Shown piece after piece: positions 1 to 5,024 of a stretch of DNA of 5,977 nt. The position numbers and the translations under genes were made by a program. The notes beneath the pieces were generated by a model. That model worked only from the letters and a program-made list of their open reading frames with translations. It did no database searches and was not told the DNA's origin. Within the stretch, counting starts at the first letter, position 1. The number at the start of each line of letters is the position of its first letter. The DNA is from an uncultured Eubacteriales bacterium (GTDB lineage Bacteria; Bacillota; Clostridia; Oscillospirales; Ruminococcaceae): NCBI GenBank assembly GCA_902493155.1, contig CABUOE010000145.1, forward strand, positions 1-5,977, read 5' to 3'.

Positions 1-735
1 GTTGGGAAGATCCCCTTCTGTCATACCTTTGCACCGTTCTTGGCTCGCCGTGCCAATGATCAGATTTTTATTTCTGCCTGCTATGCAGGGGCCAATATTC
101 GCTTGGTTGGATCTGATCCTGGCGTAATGGCTGCTTTCAATGGGGGTACGCACATGCCCTTTGAGGACGTTGCGGCTTTGCGCGCCTTCCCCGAATTGAC
201 AATTGTAGAACCCACCGATAGCGTGATGTTGGTCAACCTGATGGATCAACTGGCAAAACTCCAAGGTGTCTATTATATCCGTATGGCCCGAAAACCCATG
301 GCCAAAGTTTATCAGGAAGGCTCTGATTTTACCATCGGAAAAGGCTGTGTGATTCGTCCGGGCTCGGATGTCACCATTGTTGCCGCTGGAATAATGGTCG
401 CCGAAGCGATGGAGGCCGCAGAGTTGCTGGCAGCCGATGGAATTTCTGCCCGTGTGGTGGACATGTTTACGATCAAACCCATTGATGAAGATCTTTTAAC
501 AACCTGCGCGCAGGAGACAGGTGCAATTGTCACAGCTGAAAATCACAACATTATTGGAGGCCTGGGCAGCGCAGTCTGTGAGACGCTGGGCAGCAATTGC
601 CCTGTCCCTGTTGAGCGTGTGGGCGTCAAGGACAGATTCGGCGAGGTTGGCCCCATTGACTATTTAAAACAGGTCATGGGCCTTACTGCCCAGGACATTG
701 CCGTGGCAGCAAAAAAGTCAATTTCCCGGAAATAA
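1..735 (+). CDS. Transketolase C-terminal subunit (split transketolase), 5'-truncated by window edge
   Basis: Thiamine-diphosphate enzyme subunit that, with a separate N-terminal subunit, transfers two-carbon ketol units between sugar phosphates in the cytoplasm. The frame is open from base 1, giving 244 visible residues. Free-standing C subunits are usually about 310 residues, so roughly 65-70 N-terminal residues, including the expected cofactor-contacting Glu, lie outside. Visible residues 1-100 are the end of the pyrimidine-binding domain: GKIPFCHTFAPF (2-13) and GGTHMPFEDVAALRAFPE (48-65), matching the family pattern GATHxxxEDxxxxRxxP. Residues about 115-235 form the transketolase C domain, with ENHNIIGGLGSA (180-191) and VKDRFGEVG (209-217). 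The TTG at 40 lies inside conserved sequence and is not the start. The N-terminal subunit is expected just upstream. It is followed after 27 nt by the dehydrogenase, so the two are probably cotranscribed. The C domain is shared with 1-deoxyxylulose-5-phosphate synthase and E1 beta subunits, but the size and motifs fit split transketolase best. The actual sugar substrate is unknown. Confidence 0.93.
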   Translation, partial: VGKIPFCHTFAPFLARRANDQIFISACYAGANIRLVGSDPGVMAAFNGGTHMPFEDVAALRAFPELTIVEPTDSVMLVNLMDQLAKLQGVYYIRMARKPMAKVYQEGSDFTIGKGCVIRPGSDVTIVAAGIMVAEAMEAAELLAADGISARVVDMFTIKPIDEDLLTTCAQETGAIVTAENHNIIGGLGSAVCETLGSNCPVPVERVGVKDRFGEVGPIDYLKQVMGLTAQDIAVAAKKSISRK

Positions 736-746
736 AGTCGGAAGAA

Positions 747-753
747 AAGGAGA
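747..753 (+). promoter_or_regulatory. Ribosome binding site of the dehydrogenase gene
   Basis: AAGGAGA ends 9 nt before the ATG at 763, close to the ideal Shine-Dalgarno spacing. It fixes this ATG as the start. It lies within the 27-nt gap after the transketolase stop, which leaves little room for a separate promoter. Confidence 0.8.
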
Positions 754-762
754 AAACACGCG

Positions 763-1773
763 ATGAAAAGGACAAGAGCCGTATTGGTTGCGCCTAAGCA
801 GTTTGATTTTGTTCAGGAGGAAATCCCAAAGCTGAAAGAAAATGAAGTGCTGTATAAAACTATCAGTGTAGGGCTGTGCCATTCTGACATCCCCGCATAT
901 CGCGGAACCAGCGCCATGGGCTTCGGAAACAAACATGGCTATGACGCAATGATCAAGAACCCTCAGTTCCCCATGGGAATTGGGCATGAGCCAGTATGCG
1001 TTGTCGAGGATGTAGGCAGTGCCGTTACATGTTTCCGACCGGGCGATTTGGTGACGGGCGTACTCAGTACCTGTATTGCGGATTACAATGTAGCAGCCAA
1101 CGCACAAATGATCAAGATCCCGGAGACATCAAAGCCGATCGACGCCTGCCTGGGTGAGCCGATGATGTGCGTGGCCAACATTGTGCGTGCCGTGGAGCCG
1201 AAAATGGGAGACCGGGTTGCTGTGATAGGGTGCGGTTTCATGGGGCTTATGGTTATTGCCGGACTGAAAAGTCGGGCTCTAGGCGATATTGTTGCCATCG
1301 ACTTGGATGAAAAGCGCCTGGAAATGGCGGTCCAATACGGAGCGACCAAGACCATTAATCCTAAAAACGTGGATGTGGAGGACGTCTCGTTTGAACTGAC
1401 CCACGGGAGGATGTATGATTGTATTGTTGAGATCACCGGGAGCTTGCGCGGATTGCAGACCGCTCTTTCGGTGGCAAAAATATCGGGCCGCGGCAAGATC
1501 CTTGCACCGTCTGTGTATTCAAAAAATGAGACATGGACAGAGGAGATGGCCTACAATATGATGTACCGTTCTCCCATTATCCATGTGGTTCATCCTTATT
1601 ATACGAATGAATACATGCATACTCTGGAAATCGGAGTGGAAGCTTATGTCAAGGGTGTATTCCCCACAGAGGAATTGATCACCCACCGTATCCCATTCGA
1701 ACGGGTTGACGAAGGCTTCCGGCTGCTGGATACGAACCCGCCCGGATATATTAAGGGAATTATTACATTTTAA
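763..1773 (+). CDS. Zinc-dependent medium-chain alcohol/polyol dehydrogenase (MDR superfamily)
   Basis: Predicted cytoplasmic NAD(P)-dependent dehydrogenase of 336 residues that interconverts an alcohol and a ketone or aldehyde. Catalytic zinc ligands are visible: Cys39 in VGLCHSD (36-42), His75-Glu76 in GIGHEP (72-77), and probably Glu132 in LGEPMMC (130-136). The Rossmann nucleotide loop is GCGFMG (156-161), with Asp180 at the end of the next strand, which normally selects NAD(H) over NADP(H). The Cys-rich structural-zinc lobe of classical alcohol dehydrogenases is absent: residues run directly from GDLVTG (94-99) to the ADYNVA strand (106-111). This resembles the shorter MDR subgroup annotated as Zn_ADH9-like (recalled, not searched). 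The start is supported by a well-spaced ribosome binding site. It sits between the transketolase subunit and a sugar symporter (42 nt to the latter), which suggests a sugar, polyol or sugar-acid substrate. The exact substrate cannot be named. Threonine- or sorbitol-dehydrogenase labels would be over-specific. Confidence 0.9.
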   Translation: MKRTRAVLVAPKQFDFVQEEIPKLKENEVLYKTISVGLCHSDIPAYRGTSAMGFGNKHGYDAMIKNPQFPMGIGHEPVCVVEDVGSAVTCFRPGDLVTGVLSTCIADYNVAANAQMIKIPETSKPIDACLGEPMMCVANIVRAVEPKMGDRVAVIGCGFMGLMVIAGLKSRALGDIVAIDLDEKRLEMAVQYGATKTINPKNVDVEDVSFELTHGRMYDCIVEITGSLRGLQTALSVAKISGRGKILAPSVYSKNETWTEEMAYNMMYRSPIIHVVHPYYTNEYMHTLEIGVEAYVKGVFPTEELITHRIPFERVDEGFRLLDTNPPGYIKGIITF

Positions 1774-1774
1774 G

Positions 1775-1786
1775 AATCTGCAGATT
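1775..1786. repeat. 12-bp perfect palindrome between dehydrogenase and symporter genes
   Basis: AATCTG followed immediately by CAGATT, starting 2 nt after the dehydrogenase stop codon and 29 nt before the symporter ATG. With no spacer it cannot form a good RNA hairpin, so if meaningful it would be a protein-binding site or an mRNA processing point. It could equally be chance. Confidence 0.3.
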
Positions 1787-1815
1787 GATGAAAAAAGGAA
1801 TAGAGAGGAGCGCCC

Positions 1816-3216
1816 ATGAAAGAAACTGAATCCATCCAAACTGTGGATACAAATATTAAGATTCCTTTTTGGAAAGCGGCCTGCTTTGGGTTAGGAGATT
1901 TCGGAAATAACTTTGTTTGGACCTTTGTGGGATCCTATTTGATGATTTTCTATACAGATGTATTTGGGATCCCAATGGCGGCTGTCTCCTTGCTGATGCT
2001 GATTGCACGGGCATGGGACGCGATCAATGACCCGATTATCGGAGGTCTGTCCGACCGCACCAGGACCCGCTGGGGCCGCTACCGGCCTTGGGTGCTGCTG
2101 ATGTCTTTCCCAACAGCAATCATTACGGTGCTGACGTTCTGGGCACACCCCGATTGGTCTAATACATCCAAGATTGTCTATATGTATGTGACATATGCAC
2201 TGCTGGTATTCTGTTACACAGGAGTGAATATTCCATACAGCGCAATGACCAGTGTTTTAACTCAGAATACGGACGAACGGGCGAAGCTGTCCACTATGCG
2301 GATCACCCTTGCCAATATCTCTATTGCCGGAATTGGGATCATCGTTATTCCCATGGTCTCTGCTTTGGGCAAAGGGGATGCCGCGATGGGATACCGCCTG
2401 ACTGCGGTCATTTTTGTGCTCATATTTATGTGCTGTTCCGCAGTCGTGTTTGCGACGCAGAAGGAAGTCGTTCCTCCTCCGGTCAAGCATAAGTACCCCC
2501 TTAGGGTTCAATTTAAATCCATGTTGGCAAATCGCCCATTTTTGATTGCATTCTGCGGCCAACTGCTCTGGGGCTTTTTTATCCACGGAAGAGGTTCCAT
2601 GTATACTTACTACTTCAAGTATGTCCAGGGCGACGCAGGTCTGATGTCTCTATATAATCTTGTAGGACTTGTCCCTCTCGTTGCAGGCTGCTATCTGTTT
2701 AAAGCTTGGTATAATGTCGATGGCAATAAGGGGCGTGTCACCGCTTATGGATGTATCGGAGCCGGTATCGCCATGATCCTTATGCGATTTACCTCACCTA
2801 TCGGTTCGCCTGTACTATTCTATGCGCTGTGTGCAATTTCTAAATTCTTTGAAGGGGTTTTGGCTTCTGGTATTTATGGCGTGATTCCCGACACGGTAGA
2901 ATACGGGCAGCTGAAAACCGGGGTTCGAAACGACGGCTTTTTGTCTGCATTTATCTCGCTGGGAAATAAATTTGGCATTGCATTGGGCAGTGCCGGCGTG
3001 GCGGCCATTCTGGCAGTTTTGGGGTTCCAAGCGAATGTGACGCAGACTCCTTTGGTCAGCGGCACCATCAACAATTTCTTTACTGTAATTCCAGGAATCT
3101 TGTCTGTTCTGTGCGGAATTGTCTTCTTGTTCTACAAAATTGACCGAAAGACCTTCAATGATATTTTGTCAAAGCTGAACGACAAAGTGCAATCTAATGA
3201 CCCAGATCTTGTTTAA
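1816..3216 (+). CDS. GPH-family (MelB-type) sugar:cation symporter
   Basis: Inner-membrane secondary transporter of 466 residues, the usual length for the glycoside-pentoside-hexuronide family of the major facilitator superfamily, with about 12 hydrophobic segments. The N-terminal signature GLGDFGNNFVWTFVGSYLM (25-43) is typical. WDAINDPIIGG (67-77) carries Asp68 and Asp72, which match the two cation-site aspartates of MelB (Asp55 and Asp59). RTRTRWGRYRPW (81-92) is the conserved cytoplasmic loop 2-3. Between the halves lies a hydrophilic loop around 215-238, and PDTVEYGQLKTGVRNDG (358-374) is the second conserved loop, with Lys367 at the MelB Lys377 position. The start ATG has GAGAGGAG at 1803-1810, 5 nt upstream. 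It is the last gene of the transketolase-dehydrogenase operon and probably imports that pathway's substrate with Na+ or H+. The substrate could be a pentoside, hexuronide, glycoside or an unusual sugar; motifs do not decide this. A strong hairpin follows 35 nt after the stop. Confidence 0.93.
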   Translation: MKETESIQTVDTNIKIPFWKAACFGLGDFGNNFVWTFVGSYLMIFYTDVFGIPMAAVSLLMLIARAWDAINDPIIGGLSDRTRTRWGRYRPWVLLMSFPTAIITVLTFWAHPDWSNTSKIVYMYVTYALLVFCYTGVNIPYSAMTSVLTQNTDERAKLSTMRITLANISIAGIGIIVIPMVSALGKGDAAMGYRLTAVIFVLIFMCCSAVVFATQKEVVPPPVKHKYPLRVQFKSMLANRPFLIAFCGQLLWGFFIHGRGSMYTYYFKYVQGDAGLMSLYNLVGLVPLVAGCYLFKAWYNVDGNKGRVTAYGCIGAGIAMILMRFTSPIGSPVLFYALCAISKFFEGVLASGIYGVIPDTVEYGQLKTGVRNDGFLSAFISLGNKFGIALGSAGVAAILAVLGFQANVTQTPLVSGTINNFFTVIPGILSVLCGIVFLFYKIDRKTFNDILSKLNDKVQSNDPDLV

Positions 3217-3251
3217 AGTAAACTCGCTTCAACTAGATTTTTAGTCTCATA

Positions 3252-3312
3252 GCGGTCAGTCCGGCTCAAATGCTTCCAATTATTAGGATGGTATTTGAGT
3301 CGGGCTGTTCGC
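3252..3312 (+). terminator. Long hairpin after the symporter gene, probable operon terminator or 3'-end stabiliser
   Basis: Arms 3252-3273 and 3291-3312 are both 22 nt and pair along their whole length without a bulge: 17 Watson-Crick pairs, 4 G-U wobbles and one T-T mismatch (3256/3308). The core CTCAAAT (3265-3271) pairs with ATTTGAG (3293-3299). Inside, TCC (3275-3277) can pair with GGA (3286-3288) around the 8-nt loop AATTATTA. All four wobbles are G-U only when the + strand is transcribed, so the structure suits + strand RNA. Only TTTT (3313-3316) follows, so it is a weak intrinsic terminator by the standard rule. A role in protecting the operon mRNA 3' end or as a small-RNA element is also possible. 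Confidence 0.55.
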
Positions 3313-3365
3313 TTTTGGAATTTCAGATCATGAGACCATATTGCGGCACGGTTTCGATTCCTGTA

Positions 3366-3374
3366 TGCTATAAT
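3366..3374 (+). promoter_or_regulatory. Extended -10 promoter for rpoN
   Basis: TGC followed by a perfect TATAAT (3369-3374) gives an extended -10 element for the housekeeping sigma factor. No good -35 is seen: a 17-bp spacer would place GCACGG there, and TTGCGG at 3341-3346 is 22 bp away. Extended -10 promoters often tolerate a poor -35. Transcription would begin near 3381, leaving a leader of about 164 nt before the rpoN start. Confidence 0.5.
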
Positions 3375-3380
3375 AAAGAA

Positions 3381-3466
3381 AAACTGATTGTATGGTCCAA
3401 TCCTCAAATTTGTCTTTCTCAATGTTTCGGCAAAAATCAGTTTCAGAGCCTCCCATACTAGACCAT
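3381..3466 (+). promoter_or_regulatory. Inverted-repeat-rich 5' leader of rpoN with competing stems
   Basis: AAACTGATT (3381-3389) is exactly complementary to AATCAGTTT (3435-3443), a 9-bp stem enclosing 45 nt. The bases directly after the first arm, GTATGG (3390-3395), complement CCATAC (3453-3458), and ATGGTC (3392-3397) complements GACCAT (3461-3466). The second and third pairings compete with each other and cross the first stem, so they would be either alternative folds or a pseudoknot. This matches no riboswitch class I recognise. It is inference from base complementarity only. Confidence 0.35.
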
Positions 3467-3530
3467 GCTCTTTGCAAGCAAGCAGTGGGTTCCACATGTG
3501 CAGGCAAAAAAACGATAATATACTTGCGAC

Positions 3531-3535
3531 AGGAG
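3531..3535 (+). promoter_or_regulatory. Ribosome binding site that sets the rpoN start
   Basis: AGGAG lies 9 nt before the ATG at 3545. Two nearer in-frame ATGs (3536 and 3539) are 0 and 3 nt from it, too close for efficient use. The far upstream in-frame ATG at 3392 has no purine-rich site and would add 51 residues before region I, which in this family begins at the very N-terminus. Confidence 0.75.
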
Positions 3536-3544
3536 ATGATGTCT

Positions 3545-4921
3545 ATGCTACAATCGCAAATTCATTGCCAGCAACAAATCCTATCAGCCGAAATGAGACA
3601 ATCACTAAAAATCCTGCAGTTACCAATGGCTGGACTGCAGGCAGAATTAATCCAGTTTGCAGAAGAAAACCCAATGGTAGATCTGGACCAATTCTATAAA
3701 GATTGGCAGAACGGGGACTCCAATTCGCTTATGACTTTTTGTGAGGATTTTTCCGGTTCCATTTTTGAGACCGTGATCCCGTCCCGTCAGGCGGCCAATG
3801 AAAATGATTCTGCTCAGACTGCTGATGGCGGTTCAATACAACATCAGGAAACCTTTTCAGAGTATGTGAAGGAACAGCTTCCACAAATTTTGAAATATCT
3901 TCCATTTCGCTATGCGGCATGGTGCGAATACATCATTGACAGCCTGGACCATCGCGGATATCTAGACGAACCGCTCGATTTGTTGGCTTCCTTCATGGGA
4001 AGTTCAGTGGAAGAGGCCACGCAGGCTTTGTACGCTGTGCAGAGCTTAGCTCCGACCGGAGTGGGTGCTCGCTCTCTGGAGGAATGTTTAACCCTCCAAT
4101 TAGCTCACAGTCCCTATTTTAACAAATATACTCTGAACATCATTCAGGATTATCTTCCCCTTCTGGCGAAAGGAAATATAGAAAAAATCTCAAAAGATCT
4201 GAAGATTCCTTTTGCTGAAGCACAACGCTACTGTCAAGTCATTCAAGCATTTAACCCGATTCCCAGCAATGGGTTTTTGCAGTCCAGCGATTTGCCCGTC
4301 TATATAATTCCGGATGCTGCTGTGGAAATCCAGGGCCAGGAAATTACGGTGTCTTACAACCAGCGGGCTCTGCCTAAAATTTCTCCGCTCCCGGAATATC
4401 TTGCTATAATAGAACAGCAGAAAACAACAAAATTAGGTGCTTATTTAGAAGATCAAAATCATCGAATCATAAGGATGCAACAGGATCTGGAGCGACGAGA
4501 ATCTACCCTGATCAAAATGATTCGTTTTATTTTGGACAGACAAAAAGAATACCTCTTGGGGCAAGTCCCAGCCCCCGTTCCTCTGTCTGTTCAGGAAATC
4601 GCCCAAGAATTGCACTTCCATCAAAGTACCATCAGCCGCGGCATCAAAGACAAGTATATTTTCTTTTCTGGACACACGGTCCCGCTTCGGGAGTTTGTAA
4701 GCGGCAAGGTAGGAAATGGAGCGCCCGTAAACAAAAGAATGCTGAAAATCTGTTTTGACCGCATTATAGACGCAGAAGATAAATTGCATCCTTTGTCAGA
4801 CGAAAGCTTGCGTCGAGTGCTGTCTTCCATGGATATAGAAGTGTCACGACGGACGGTGACTGAATACCGAAAAGAATTCGATATTCCATCCGCGGCATAT
4901 CGGAAACGGAAAGAACGATAA
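3545..4921 (+). CDS. rpoN: RNA polymerase sigma-54 factor RpoN
   Basis: Alternative sigma factor of 458 residues from ATG 3545, the family's usual length. It directs core RNA polymerase to -24/-12 promoters and needs an AAA+ enhancer-binding activator to open DNA. Region I, the activator-contacting Gln/Leu-rich part, is residues 1-47, with MRQSLKILQLP at 17-27. An acidic, variable linker covers about 48-100. The core-binding domain spans about 103-290 and includes APTGVGARSLEECLTLQL (169-186) and FNPIPSNGF (236-244). The C-terminal DNA-binding domain has a helix-turn-helix near 348-370 (VQEIAQELHFHQSTISRGIK) and the RpoN box at 434-443. The box reads SRRTVTEYRK rather than the textbook ARRTVAKYRE, but keeps the Arg-Arg, Thr-Val and Tyr-Arg residues. 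In Firmicutes RpoN often serves sugar PTS or amino-acid operons. No activator gene or -24/-12 site is visible here. Its own extended -10 signal suggests separate transcription from the sugar operon. Confidence 0.95.
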   Translation: MLQSQIHCQQQILSAEMRQSLKILQLPMAGLQAELIQFAEENPMVDLDQFYKDWQNGDSNSLMTFCEDFSGSIFETVIPSRQAANENDSAQTADGGSIQHQETFSEYVKEQLPQILKYLPFRYAAWCEYIIDSLDHRGYLDEPLDLLASFMGSSVEEATQALYAVQSLAPTGVGARSLEECLTLQLAHSPYFNKYTLNIIQDYLPLLAKGNIEKISKDLKIPFAEAQRYCQVIQAFNPIPSNGFLQSSDLPVYIIPDAAVEIQGQEITVSYNQRALPKISPLPEYLAIIEQQKTTKLGAYLEDQNHRIIRMQQDLERRESTLIKMIRFILDRQKEYLLGQVPAPVPLSVQEIAQELHFHQSTISRGIKDKYIFFSGHTVPLREFVSGKVGNGAPVNKRMLKICFDRIIDAEDKLHPLSDESLRRVLSSMDIEVSRRTVTEYRKEFDIPSAAYRKRKER

Positions 4922-4968
4922 AATTCTGAAAAGGTGGAGATTCATAAACGCCTCCATATATAAGCTAA

Positions 4969-4999
4969 TGTTATCATTTTGTTATCGGTATTGATAACA
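4969..4999. repeat. TGTTATC direct/inverted repeat cluster between convergent genes
   Basis: TGTTATC occurs at 4969-4975 and again at 4980-4986, 11 bp apart (one helical turn), and its exact inverse GATAACA at 4993-4999. The second and third copies make a 7-6-7 palindrome with GGTATT between them. As RNA it would form an AT-rich 7-bp stem, but no T-run follows on either strand, so it is not a standard terminator. The arrangement resembles a regulator operator, though it lies at the 3' ends of both genes. Confidence 0.45.
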
Positions 5000-5024
5000 C
5001 TTGCTCAGTAGCTGTGGATAATAG

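Larger units (their letters stand above)
3217..3544. other. Structured 328-nt intergenic region between the sugar operon and rpoN
   Basis: No convincing gene lies in this gap. It holds a long hairpin (3252-3312), an extended -10 promoter (3366-3374), several overlapping inverted repeats (3381-3466), an 8-bp palindrome CACATGTG (3493-3500) and the rpoN ribosome binding site (3531-3535). A 7-bp inverted repeat, GTCTCAT (3244-3250) and ATGAGAC (3330-3336), surrounds the hairpin. An open frame on the minus strand covers most of the gap but has no ribosome binding site. No tRNA, recognised riboswitch class, or clear insertion-sequence end was identified. Confidence 0.7.

Noticed and set aside
312..533. 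Antisense open frames inside the transketolase, dehydrogenase, symporter and rpoN genes
   Set aside because: They lie wholly opposite strongly conserved coding sequence, lack ribosome binding sites and have no recognisable domains.
40..735. TTG at 40 as the true start of the transketolase subunit
   Set aside because: The frame is open and conserved upstream to base 1 (GKIPFCHTFAPF), so the gene continues beyond the window edge.
3344..3360. Sigma-54 promoter at CGGCACG upstream of rpoN
   Set aside because: The -24-like half fits, but the required GC 10 bases further on is AT, and the -12 TTGC is missing.
3347..3364. tRNA T-arm-like sequence around GGTTTCGATTCC
   Set aside because: The base before TTCGATT is T where a T-stem G is expected, and no acceptor stem or other tRNA arms surround it.
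3392..3544. N-terminal extension of rpoN from the ATG at 3392
   Set aside because: The 51 added residues resemble nothing in the family, there is no ribosome binding site, and region I starts directly after 3545, which has AGGAG at good spacing.
4929..4956. Minus-strand terminator for the MATE gene (TGGAG/CTCCA stem then TTTT)
   Set aside because: Only 5 bp of stem with a 12-nt loop and four T after two C; too weak to call.
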